Assembly (NCBI RefSeq): GCF_004331285.1
Contig: NZ_SJOH01000015.1
Coordinates: 1-64,000 of the forward strand
Length of the DNA: 64,000 nucleotides
From: Acinetobacter sp. ANC 3781
GTDB taxonomy: Bacteria; Pseudomonadota; Gammaproteobacteria; Pseudomonadales; Moraxellaceae
Direction: 5' to 3'
Each line of letters opens with the position of its first letter. Position 1 is the stretch's first letter. This document shows positions 17,782-25,318 of the stretch, piece by piece. A model generated the notes under the pieces. The model made no database searches, had not been told where the DNA came from, and saw only the letters and a program-made list of their open reading frames with translations. A program made the position numbers and the translations under genes.

Positions 17782-19080
17782 ATGGCAAAAACGGCTAGCA
17801 CACCCGGTCGTCGTTTTCTGAAACTTGCCACTATGACGGCGAGCATTGCAACTAAAACCGTCTCAAATTCAATCAAAAATTTTAATGCCGATGAAGAACA
17901 AAAAAATGCCTCTCGCAGTAAACTTTTTCAAGATATAGGTCTACAAATTGCAGATACCCTTGGCGAAATGAAGGGTGCAGTGATGAAAGTGGGACAAATT
18001 GCGTCACAATATAAAGACATTTTCCCGCCTGAAGTCGCGCGTGCCATTAGCAAATTACAGCGCCAGGCCCCTGCAATGCCTTTTGCTGAAATTAAAGCTC
18101 AAGTCGAAAAAGAGTTGGGTAAACCACTCGATCAAATCTTTAAACACTTTGATGAACAACCTTTTGCCGCAGCTTCTATTGGCCAAGTGCATAAAGCTTT
18201 CTTGCCGAATGGGCAACAAGTTGTGGTTAAAGTACAATATCCGGGTGTCGATGAAGCCTGCGAAAGCGATCTGAAACAAGTCCGTTTGGCTTTACGTTTA
18301 ATGGGTGTATTGAAGGTTGATCGAAAATTACAAGATCAACTGTTCAAGGAAATTCAGGAAAGTTTAGACAATGAACTGAATTATGAAATTGAAGCGCAAA
18401 ATTTAGAAGTGGCGCGTACATTTCATGAAGCTTTGGACAATAAGATTATTATCCCACAAGTCTATAAAGACTATTCTTCACGACATATTTTAACCTTGAG
18501 CTTGGAGCAGGGTGAAAGTATTGAAACTGCAAGTACCTGGTCCCAAGACACCCGTAATGAACTGGGTCGCCGTTTATTTCGTGCCATTGGGCAAGAGATT
18601 TTCTATTTAAAACGCTTTCATTGCGACCCGCATCCGGGCAATTTTGCGTTTCGTGAAGATGGCACCGTGGTTATTTACGATTATGGTGGTGTAAAAGTAT
18701 TATCCGGTGAAACTGTACAGCACTTTAAGCATTTGATTCAGTCTGCCCGTGAAGGCAATATTGCGGAAATGGAACAACAGCTGGATGCCCTGCATGCCAT
18801 TTCAGAACAAGGAAAATTCCCGGCTGACCTTTACAGGCAGTGGTTAGAAGTCCTAATGCGCCCCCTTAGCACCATGTACGATTTTGAAGAAAATTCCGCA
18901 CATCATGATGGCATGGAACTACTTAAGCCTTCATTGAAATATTGGGATGTATTCAAGCCTTCGCCAGAAACATTGATGGTTAATCGTACCGTATCAGGTC
19001 ATTACTGGAATATGATTCATTTAAAAATGCATGACAATCTCAATGACCTGTTTGATGAACTGGTGCCACCGCGTCAATAA
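17782..19080 (+). CDS. AarF/ABC1/UbiB-family atypical kinase-like protein
   Basis: 432 residues. UbiB hallmarks are visible: the KxGQ motif (KVGQ, 69-72), the Ala-rich loop AASIGQVHKA at 130-139 in place of a Gly-rich loop, Lys150 in VVVKVQYPG, HCDPHPGNFAF, and DYGG replacing DFG. Family members bind ATP and support coenzyme Q synthesis or lipid trafficking. Genuine UbiB has C-terminal membrane segments, and the proteobacterial one sits in ubiE-ubiJ-ubiB. This protein lacks both, so it is a soluble paralogue and its partner is unknown. Confidence 0.88.
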   Translation: MAKTASTPGRRFLKLATMTASIATKTVSNSIKNFNADEEQKNASRSKLFQDIGLQIADTLGEMKGAVMKVGQIASQYKDIFPPEVARAISKLQRQAPAMPFAEIKAQVEKELGKPLDQIFKHFDEQPFAAASIGQVHKAFLPNGQQVVVKVQYPGVDEACESDLKQVRLALRLMGVLKVDRKLQDQLFKEIQESLDNELNYEIEAQNLEVARTFHEALDNKIIIPQVYKDYSSRHILTLSLEQGESIETASTWSQDTRNELGRRLFRAIGQEIFYLKRFHCDPHPGNFAFREDGTVVIYDYGGVKVLSGETVQHFKHLIQSAREGNIAEMEQQLDALHAISEQGKFPADLYRQWLEVLMRPLSTMYDFEENSAHHDGMELLKPSLKYWDVFKPSPETLMVNRTVSGHYWNMIHLKMHDNLNDLFDELVPPRQ

Positions 19081-19091
19081 ACCTTTCATAC

Positions 19092-19126
19092 AACCCAAAT
19101 AAAGTTTCTGATTTGGGTTTTATTTG
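19092..19126 (+). terminator. Terminator of the UbiB-like gene
   Basis: 9-bp stem AACCCAAAT/ATTTGGGTT followed by TTTATTT, 12 bases after the stop and directly upstream of the Zur-like operator. Confidence 0.75.
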
Positions 19127-19138
19127 CCAAAGCGAAAG

Positions 19139-19154
19139 TTATGTTATAACATAA
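19139..19154. promoter_or_regulatory. Probable Zur operator upstream of L31 type B
   Basis: A perfect 16-bp palindrome, TTATGTTATAACATAA, 30 bases before the rpmE2 ATG. It matches the core of the gammaproteobacterial Zur box (ATGTTATAnnATAACAT type). Zur repression of the zinc-free L31 paralogue is well established in several bacteria, so position and sequence agree. Confidence 0.75.
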
Positions 19155-19183
19155 TTAAATCAATAATAGTTTTGGAGTCAACT

Positions 19184-19438
19184 ATGCGCGCTAATATCCA
19201 TCCAGAATATCGTGAAGTCCTGTTCCATGACACCAATGCGGATGCCTATTTCATTATTGGTAGCACCTTACAAAGCCAACACACCAAAAGTTATCAAGGT
19301 CAGGATTATCCTTATGTAACTTTAGATATTTCCAGTGCATCGCATCCGTTTTATACAGGTGAACAACGTCAAACCAGTAATGAAGGACGTGTGGCAAGCT
19401 TCAATAAACGTTTTGCGCGTTTCAAACGCACACAATAA
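19184..19438 (+). CDS. rpmE2: 50S ribosomal protein L31 type B
   Basis: 84 residues ([21 protein letters not shown]...) of the L31B/YkgM type. It has no CxxC zinc ribbon, which separates it from the zinc-containing L31. When zinc is scarce the B form replaces the zinc form on the ribosome and frees zinc. The Zur-like palindrome just upstream supports this regulation. ATG at 19184 has GGAG 8 bases before it; the longer frame from 19124 would cover the operator and is rejected. Confidence 0.96.
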   Translation: MRANIHPEYREVLFHDTNADAYFIIGSTLQSQHTKSYQGQDYPYVTLDISSASHPFYTGEQRQTSNEGRVASFNKRFARFKRTQ

Positions 19439-19481
19439 GTTAATATTCAGTTAAGCTGATGTTGTTATTTTTTCATTATTA

Positions 19482-19523
19482 AGAAGCCTAAGCCTCCTCC
19501 TCCACTTAGGCTTCTTTTTTTTA
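19482..19523 (+). terminator. Terminator of rpmE2
   Basis: 12-bp perfect stem AAGAAGCCTAAG with a C/T-rich 11-base loop and a run of eight T. Confidence 0.9.
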
Positions 19524-19555
19524 TCTATTGTATTTTTATCAAAAACGTTCAGCTT

Positions 19556-19936
19556 TTATTTGCTGTGTAATAACCATTGAAACAAATAAAAACCCAATGC
19601 CAAAACCATCACTCCAATGATGACACTTGAGATCACATAGCCTAAAGCGAGTGTGGTCTGACCATGTTTCAATAACTGAAAGGTTTCCAAACCAAAACTG
19701 GAAAATGTGGTGAAGCCACCTAAAATTCCGACCATCAAAAACAGCCGTGCTTCATTTTGCAAGCTGGGAAATTTTTGACTATAAGCAAAGAATATTCCTG
19801 CAAGCAGGCAGCCAAAAATATTGACCCACCATGTGGTCCAGGGAAATACGCTGGTCGGTTTAAGCAAAAATACCCCTGCACTATAACGCAAACTTGCGCC
19901 AATCGCCCCACCCATCGCCACCAATAACCAGCTCAT
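19556..19936 (-). CDS. crcB: Fluoride efflux channel CrcB/Fluc
   Basis: 126 residues, four membrane segments, matching CrcB/Fluc that works as a dual-topology dimer exporting fluoride. Signature residues are present: GGAIGASLRY near the N-terminus, TWWVNIFGCLLAG with the pore Asn, and GGFTTFSSFGLE with the Phe-box and central Na+ site. ATG at 19936. I looked upstream for the crcB/fluoride riboswitch and did not find a convincing one. Confidence 0.95.
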   Translation of the reverse strand: MSWLLVAMGGAIGASLRYSAGVFLLKPTSVFPWTTWWVNIFGCLLAGIFFAYSQKFPSLQNEARLFLMVGILGGFTTFSSFGLETFQLLKHGQTTLALGYVISSVIIGVMVLALGFYLFQWLLHSK

Positions 19937-20112
19937 TTATTTCGTCCAATATCGGATGTATATAACATGTCTTATCTACACAACCCTGTTTTCATTGAAC
20001 AATACTTTTGCATGAATCTGTATTTTTTACAAAGAAATAATGCTGAATAAAACACATAAAAATTGTTATAGTCTGGCGGTTAAATTGACTATTTGTATGG
20101 ATTGAGAAAATT

Positions 20113-20445
20113 ATGGCTCAAGATTTATTGGCACAACTTCAAGCAGGCGAAGCGAAATTTGCAGATGTGATTGCATATATTGAAGCCCGTTATAACCATG
20201 CGCCAACCGCATTCAAAAATGGGCAACAAGCCAATGCTGCGACTGAAAATCAGGGCAGTGCCAAAGTATTTTCTTTTGCTCAACTGAATGGTTTAGATCA
20301 GGCACAAACCTTAAGTTTATTCGCTGAACACTATGCTGCTGTATTAGCGACGCCTGATTCAACCGATCACCAGAATATTCGCCAGTTTATGCAAAATGGT
20401 TGGGATGGCATTCAGTTCGAAGGTCAAGCTTTAACAGCGAAATAA
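20113..20445 (+). CDS. HopJ-domain protein
   Basis: 110 residues matching the HopJ family (named for a Pseudomonas type III effector candidate): YNHAPTAFKNG, a variable Asn/Ala stretch, NQGSAKVFSFAQL, TLSLFAEHY, and the C-terminal NIRQFMQNGWDGIQFEG. The family is widespread in bacteria without type III secretion, so a housekeeping role is likely and the name is historical. Monocistronic, with its own strong terminator. Confidence 0.88.
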   Translation: MAQDLLAQLQAGEAKFADVIAYIEARYNHAPTAFKNGQQANAATENQGSAKVFSFAQLNGLDQAQTLSLFAEHYAAVLATPDSTDHQNIRQFMQNGWDGIQFEGQALTAK

Positions 20446-20470
20446 GTTTCTGATATAAGTCTTAGAATAT

Positions 20471-20501
20471 AACAAGCCCACTTTACTTAAGTGGGCTTGT
20501 T
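20471..20501. terminator. Bidirectional terminator after the HopJ gene
   Basis: 13-bp perfect stem AACAAGCCCACTT with a 5-base loop, between converging genes. Confidence 0.85.
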
Positions 20502-20573
20502 ATTCACCCCTTAGAAAAAGGTGAGTATTCTCGAAAAATCTTTCGAGTACACAAGAAAGCGATTTAAAAAGGA

Positions 20574-21134
20574 TTAACCTTTTACTTTTTCAATCCATTC
20601 AATTGAACTGACGCGAAATAACTCGCAGGCACCATCTCCCGTATCGGTCGGGGTTAGAGATGAAGTCCAGACCAAATCTTTATCTTTAATTTCAACCAGC
20701 TCCCCGGTTAAACGTACCAGATCACCCCGTTTTACATTTTTAATTTGTTTGGCAATCTGTGGGTTTGCCGGAATAATATGCATATTTGACACCATCTGCA
20801 TGGCTTGCTCTTTCGGTACCGGTAAACGGTCAATCTTCCAGTTCAGGTAACGGTCATACTGATTAACCGATATATGTCGTGCAATTTCAGGCTCCGCAAA
20901 TAAGCCCCAACTTACCGCATAATCAATTGGAGAAAACTTGGCTTGCTCATCGCTGGTATAAATTTTTGAGCCTAAAATACGAAAATCACCTCTAAAAGAT
21001 TGTAGCTTTTTAATTGATTGGTCTTTAGCAACCGGCGCTAAACCCTTAGCAATATTATGATCGACAGATGCGCTGGCGCTTACTTGTAACATGGTAGTTG
21101 CAAGTAAAACACTAAATAATAATTGTCTAGTCAT
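20574..21134 (-). CDS. Exported protein of unknown function
   Basis: 186 residues with a Sec signal peptide (MTRQLLFSVLLATTMLQVSASA, likely cleavage near 22). The mature protein is soluble, with motifs such as RGDFRILGSKIY, YAVSWGLFAEPEIA and RYLNWKIDRLPVP, and a C-terminal GDLVRLTGELVEIKDKD stretch like a small beta-barrel. A lone Cys lies in GDGACELFRVSSIEW. Similar proteins are found next to various genes in Acinetobacter, but I know no function. The periplasm is the expected location. Confidence 0.8.
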   Translation of the reverse strand: MTRQLLFSVLLATTMLQVSASASVDHNIAKGLAPVAKDQSIKKLQSFRGDFRILGSKIYTSDEQAKFSPIDYAVSWGLFAEPEIARHISVNQYDRYLNWKIDRLPVPKEQAMQMVSNMHIIPANPQIAKQIKNVKRGDLVRLTGELVEIKDKDLVWTSSLTPTDTGDGACELFRVSSIEWIEKVKG

Positions 21135-21306
21135 CTGTGTACCTCAAAGCGAATTTCTTTATTTTCAATTTTTATCTTAAATCATGAAACTTAAATCACC
21201 ATATGGACTTGGTAACAATATAGATATATTCAGTCACTTTTTTGTCTTATTAATTGAAGGAAATTTCTATTAATCTAAATAGATATAAAGAAAAATTAAG
21301 CGATCA

Positions 21307-21930
21307 ATGATTTATAAATTTTATCAGCAACATATTTTCCCACATTTGCTTAATCAAGTGATGCAAACGCCAAGCTTGATGGATCAGCGTCGTGAATTAC
21401 TGTTACCGATTTCAGGTGAAGTGTTAGAAATTGGTTTTGGAACCGGGATAAATCTGCCCTTTTATCAAAACATCGATACGCTATACGCACTCGAACCGAA
21501 TCCAGATATTTATCAACTCGCTATTCAACGTGTGCATGAAAGTGCGATACATGTGCAGCATGTTCAGGCGAGTGCAGAAAAGCTGCCTTTTGCAGATAAC
21601 AGTATCGAACACATTGTTAGCACCTGGACTTTATGCAGTATTGAAAATTTAACCCCAGCTTTAAATGAACTGCATCGGGTACTCAAACCGACTGGTACTT
21701 TACATTTGATTGAGCATGTTCAATATCAGGACAACAAGACACTTAAGCATTTACAGAATTTGCTGACTCCGCTGCAAAAACGTCTGGCAGATGGATGTCA
21801 CCTGAATCGCAATATTGAGCAAGCCCTGCTGGATGCAAATTTTCGCTTTAAAGAACAGCATTATTTTGATGCCACCGGGATTCCTAAAATTGGCAGACGC
21901 ATGTTCTTTGCCCGGGCTGAAAAAGCATAG
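21307..21930 (+). CDS. Class I SAM-dependent methyltransferase
   Basis: 207 residues with a Methyltransf_11-type fold. Motif I EIGFGTGINL is at 41-50, followed by the acidic residue in LYALEPNPD, motif AEKLPFADNSIEHIVSTW and the post-motif ELHRVLKPTGTLHLIEH. The C-terminus ends KIGRRMFFARA, similar to the family of small menaquinone/phospholipid-like methyltransferases. Substrate unknown. The gene has no close operon partner. Confidence 0.85.
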   Translation: MIYKFYQQHIFPHLLNQVMQTPSLMDQRRELLLPISGEVLEIGFGTGINLPFYQNIDTLYALEPNPDIYQLAIQRVHESAIHVQHVQASAEKLPFADNSIEHIVSTWTLCSIENLTPALNELHRVLKPTGTLHLIEHVQYQDNKTLKHLQNLLTPLQKRLADGCHLNRNIEQALLDANFRFKEQHYFDATGIPKIGRRMFFARAEKA

Positions 21931-21978
21931 TGATTGTTGCCCGGATTGAATCTGGGCAACCTGTTTAGCTACACTATA

Positions 21979-22446
21979 TTAATCATCAAAATCGATACGA
22001 ATGGTTTCAAAACGAACCCGGCCATCGCGAATGGCTTGAGCAATCGCTTGTTGCCCTTTGGTGAGTCGTGCGCTACCACTTTTAATATCAATCAGCACCA
22101 CTTCTATATCCTCAGCTCGCCCTTCACCATCGCGTAAATCGGTATAGCCATCAAATACTACGTAATCGACCGGATCACCCAAGAATTTGGCATCACTGGG
22201 CAAGTATTGAAACTCAGGCATAATCGGTGCCATTTGCTCTGCCATTTTCCCTTTCAACACGGCGCGACTGGTATTTACACTACGCTTTTGTGCATGGATT
22301 AAAGCCTGTTGATGCTCTAACTCCAGCTCGGCAATATATTGTTCATACTCTGCTTTGACTCGTCCATTTCGGGTATTGCTTAAAATTAGTGTGGTTAATA
22401 CCACGCCTATACACCCACCAATCAACATTGCCATCCAAATGGACAT
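21979..22446 (-). CDS. Membrane-anchored Holliday junction resolvase-like endonuclease (PF10107-type)
   Basis: 155 residues. A single N-terminal membrane helix (about 3-24) is followed by a short coiled coil (YEQYIAELELEHQQALIH) and then a PD-(D/E)xK-like core with DYVVFDGYTDL, VVLIDIKSGSARLTKGQQ and IAQAIRDGRVRFE. This matches the family called Holliday junction resolvase-related endonuclease. Nuclease activity is inferred from the D...D-x-K pattern. Convergent with the methyltransferase gene. Confidence 0.78.
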   Translation of the reverse strand: MSIWMAMLIGGCIGVVLTTLILSNTRNGRVKAEYEQYIAELELEHQQALIHAQKRSVNTSRAVLKGKMAEQMAPIMPEFQYLPSDAKFLGDPVDYVVFDGYTDLRDGEGRAEDIEVVLIDIKSGSARLTKGQQAIAQAIRDGRVRFETIRIDFDD

Positions 22447-22566
22447 TATTTTTTCCTAATCCAAAAAAGTGCCGCCACATGGGTCTTTAAGACTTTTGTC
22501 ATGTGTCATATTCGTCGCATCAAACAATGATATGCTAGGGCGGAGCAGAATAAAATCGTCAGGGTC

Positions 22567-23211
22567 ATGAAAACAATCTTAATTGCAAATCAAAAAGGTG
22601 GATGTGGTAAAACCATTACCGCGATCAGTCTGGCTGCGGCTTTAGCACAAAAAGGTTACCGTGTTGCACTGGCAGATGCCGACAACCAAAAATCGACTTT
22701 GCAATGGCTCAAACATCGCCCTGACAATGCTGCCCCAATTCAAAGCCTGGACTGGCGACATGAAAAATCAATTGGTGATGCCCCTAAAAATATTGAATAT
22801 CTGATTATAGATGCGCCGGGTGCACTTTCTGGTGAGCATGCAGAACAACTGATTGGGGAAGCTCACGCCATTATTACGCCCTTACAACCTTCATTTTTCG
22901 ATATCGACAGCACGCGCCGTTTCTTAAAACATTTACAGGACATCAAGCGTATTCGTAAAGGCAAAGTACAAATTTTACTACTTGCCAATCGTGTTAAAGC
23001 CAACAGTGCCAGCACGAAAGAGATTCAAGATTTTTTCAATAAAATTGAACAGCAACCGGTGGCCTGGATTTCTGAACGCACTGCTTATAGTCAGTTGGCT
23101 ATGCAGGGACTCACCGTGTTTGATAAAACACAAAAAAATTATTTAAGCATGCAAAACCAGTGGCAACCGGTTTTAAATGCCATTATCGATGATCCGACAA
23201 AATGGTTTTAG
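22567..23211 (+). CDS. ParA-family ATPase (orphan)
   Basis: 214 residues with the deviant Walker A KGGCGKT at 10-16, and [12 protein letters not shown] and LIIDAPGAL for switch regions. ParA/MinD-type ATPases position DNA or protein cargo. No parB, parS-like repeats or other partition genes lie nearby, so this is an orphan ParA, perhaps positioning a protein complex. The gap to the next gene (23212-23320) holds no clear terminator beyond a T8 run at 23302-23309. Confidence 0.88.
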   Translation: MKTILIANQKGGCGKTITAISLAAALAQKGYRVALADADNQKSTLQWLKHRPDNAAPIQSLDWRHEKSIGDAPKNIEYLIIDAPGALSGEHAEQLIGEAHAIITPLQPSFFDIDSTRRFLKHLQDIKRIRKGKVQILLLANRVKANSASTKEIQDFFNKIEQQPVAWISERTAYSQLAMQGLTVFDKTQKNYLSMQNQWQPVLNAIIDDPTKWF

Positions 23212-23320
23212 GGGCTTACAGGGTCTAGCTTGCCGTCCAGAAGCAGTGTTTGCTTATTGATTATTCACGAGAACTTACTCGGCATTCATTTTCGCGAGCT
23301 TTTTTTTCAGTTAAGATGGC

Positions 23321-24481
23321 ATGGACCTTAGAAACAAATCAGTGAATGCAGTGCAACAGTACGCGCCAACATTACAAAAAGTATTATTATTTGGATTATT
23401 TTTCATCCTCCTTTTCTTGAGCTTTAACGTCCTCAAATACTTTATTGTGCCTGTACTTTGGGCAGCCATTATCGCCTATATGACCTGGCCTTGGTATCAA
23501 TGGATTTATCGTAAGTCTGGTTCACGTGCCACCCTAAGTGCAACCATCATGATCAGTCTGATTATTTTGCTGATCGGTATTCCACTGACCTTCGGTATTT
23601 TCATGCTGCAACATGAAGGTCGAAATTTATATTATGAATTGCAAAAACAGGTGTTCTCAGGTCATTTAAATGTTCCGCAATTTATTCGCGATTTACCGTT
23701 TATAGGCAAGGAAGTCAGCCGAACCTTAAAGGATATCAATACTGATCCGAACAGTATTATACAGAGTGTATCCATCTGGATTCAGGGTCATCTCAATTAT
23801 GGTCGTTTCGTTCTCAATGAGATTGGCAAAAATATTGTTAAGCTGTGTTTTGCGGTACTTTCGCTGTTCTTTTTCTACCGTGATGGTCAAACTATTCTGA
23901 ACCAGGTCAGCAAGGCGCTGGAAATGATCATTGGCCCACGGGTTCATCATTATTTAGACACCATTTCTGAAACGACACGTGCTGTGGTTTATGGCGTCGG
24001 TTTAACTGCGGTAGCGCAAGCAGTATTAGCTGGTTTAAGTTATTTTGTTGCCGGCGTACCCAACCCAATGGTACTGACCATTGTGACCTTCATCCTGGCA
24101 CTGATTCCGTTTGGAACACCGATTGCTTACGGTTCAGTTGCCTTATGGCTGTTCTCTCAAGGACAGACTATGGAAGCCATTGGAGTCATGGTCTGGGGTG
24201 TCTGTATTGTCAGTACTTCAGATAACGTGATTCGTCCACTGGTAATTTCGGGTGCAACCCAAATTCCATTCTTGCTGATCATGTTCGGGGTATTAGGGGG
24301 GATTGCCAGTTTTGGTCTGGTGGGCCTGTTTATTGGTCCGGTGATTCTTGCGGTGTTGCTGGCGATTTGGCGTGAATGGTTGCATGAAACCAATGAATTT
24401 GGGCCTTTCATGCTGCCAAAATCCACTATGGCGTATGATCTGGATGATGATAAAGACGAGTCCACCCCAGATAAAACTTAA
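23321..24481 (+). CDS. AI-2E family transporter (PerM/YdiK-like permease)
   Basis: 386 residues with about eight membrane segments: two N-terminal pairs, a long extracytoplasmic region (about 105-160), then four to five helices including LFFFYRDGQ and GTPIAYGSVALWL. The pattern FNVLKYFIVPVLWAAIIAYM is typical of the AI-2E exporter (PF01594) family, whose members export autoinducer-2 or act as Na+/H+ antiporters. The C-terminal tail is acidic (YDLDDDKDES). Substrate not deducible. Confidence 0.88.
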   Translation: MDLRNKSVNAVQQYAPTLQKVLLFGLFFILLFLSFNVLKYFIVPVLWAAIIAYMTWPWYQWIYRKSGSRATLSATIMISLIILLIGIPLTFGIFMLQHEGRNLYYELQKQVFSGHLNVPQFIRDLPFIGKEVSRTLKDINTDPNSIIQSVSIWIQGHLNYGRFVLNEIGKNIVKLCFAVLSLFFFYRDGQTILNQVSKALEMIIGPRVHHYLDTISETTRAVVYGVGLTAVAQAVLAGLSYFVAGVPNPMVLTIVTFILALIPFGTPIAYGSVALWLFSQGQTMEAIGVMVWGVCIVSTSDNVIRPLVISGATQIPFLLIMFGVLGGIASFGLVGLFIGPVILAVLLAIWREWLHETNEFGPFMLPKSTMAYDLDDDKDESTPDKT

Positions 24482-24528
24482 GCTTAAAGTTTAAGAAACT
24501 CATACATTCAAATACTTAATTAGCATTG

Positions 24529-24588
24529 AGTTGCATCCGTCCCCTTGTTTGAATGGTCAAGGTCATAATAAAACATAAGGATGCAACT
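24529..24588 (+). promoter_or_regulatory. Inverted repeat in the sodC leader that covers the ribosome binding site
   Basis: AGTTGCATCC (24529-24538) and its exact complement GGATGCAACT (24579-24588) flank 40 bases that contain a second small stem (CCTTG/CAAGG). The right arm overlaps AAGGA, the Shine-Dalgarno of sodC. If transcription starts upstream of 24529, the fold would hide the ribosome binding site. A CATAAT -10 inside the loop is an alternative promoter that would remove the left arm. Confidence 0.45.
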
Positions 24589-24590
24589 TA

Positions 24591-25142
24591 ATGTCTTCTT
24601 CACTATTCAAATTAACGACACTCTGTACCGTTGCTGGTTTTGCAATGGTGGGCTGTGCAAACTCCCCGAGCTCATCTCATGAGGCTCCTCATCAGACGAC
24701 TGTTCATGCGGTATCGGCCCAAGGTGTAGGTAAAGCCATTGGTACGATTCAATTCAAAGACAGTCCAGCAGGTTTAGTGCTTACGACTGACCTGGCTGAA
24801 CTGCCACCCGGCCCACATGGTTTCCATATTCATGAAAAAGGTTCTTGTGACCCGGCTGAAAAAGATGGAAAAATCGGTGCGGCCATTGCAGCGGGCGGTC
24901 ACTTTAACCCGAACCAAGCGCCTCATCACGGAACGCCACTTACCGGTCATTTAGGTGATTTACCTTTATTAAATGTGGATGCTCAAGGACACGCGAAGGT
25001 GACTTTGGTTGCACCGCGTTTAAAACTGGCCGACATTCAAGGTTTAGCGATTATGGTTCATGCCGGTGGCGATAACTATGCCGATCAACCTAAACCTCTG
25101 GGCGGTGGTGGCGATCGTATTGCCTGTGGCTTGATTAAATAA
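24591..25142 (+). CDS. sodC: Periplasmic Cu,Zn superoxide dismutase (lipoprotein)
   Basis: 183 residues. The signal peptide ends in a lipobox (MVGC, Cys22), so the enzyme is likely lipid-anchored in the envelope. Metal ligands are visible: the His pair in GPHGFHIHEKG, HFNPNQAPHHGTP, HLGDLP and a later His in IMVHAGGDNY, plus the disulfide Cys in GSCDP and RIACG. SodC removes superoxide from respiratory chains or host cells. It ends GGGDRIACGLIK, as in the family. Confidence 0.95.
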   Translation: MSSSLFKLTTLCTVAGFAMVGCANSPSSSHEAPHQTTVHAVSAQGVGKAIGTIQFKDSPAGLVLTTDLAELPPGPHGFHIHEKGSCDPAEKDGKIGAAIAAGGHFNPNQAPHHGTPLTGHLGDLPLLNVDAQGHAKVTLVAPRLKLADIQGLAIMVHAGGDNYADQPKPLGGGGDRIACGLIK

Positions 25143-25164
25143 TTAGCCTAAAAAATATAAAGAA

Positions 25165-25191
25165 AAAAAGCAGGTCAAAACCCTGCTTTTT
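25165..25191 (+). terminator. Terminator of sodC
   Basis: 10-bp perfect stem AAAAAGCAGG with a 7-base loop and T-run. Confidence 0.88.
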
Positions 25192-25269
25192 GCTTCATAC
25201 CTTGCTACATCCTTAAAAAACCAATGCTCTTTAACACCAGCATAAATTGACACAGCCCCTAAAAAAGCT

Positions 25270-25318
25270 CAGGCTATATTCACAATAATTGATCTTTAGA
25301 AAAATCGTGAATAGCCTG
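25270..25318 (+). promoter_or_regulatory. Inverted repeat around the start of the FUSC gene
   Basis: A 12-bp inverted repeat (CAGGCTAT, 2-base bulge, TCAC, paired with GTGAATAGCCTG) encloses the proposed TTG start at 25289, and its right arm begins at the alternative GTG start at 25307. It could control translation or be an operator; there is no other evidence. Confidence 0.35.

Noticed and set aside
19937..20112. Fluoride (crcB) riboswitch upstream of crcB
   Set aside because: The conserved pseudoknot motif was not found on the minus strand; only AT-rich sequence and a loose palindrome near 19953-19970 are seen.
20113..20445. HopJ protein as evidence for type III secretion
   Set aside because: The family is widespread in bacteria without type III systems, and no secretion genes are nearby.
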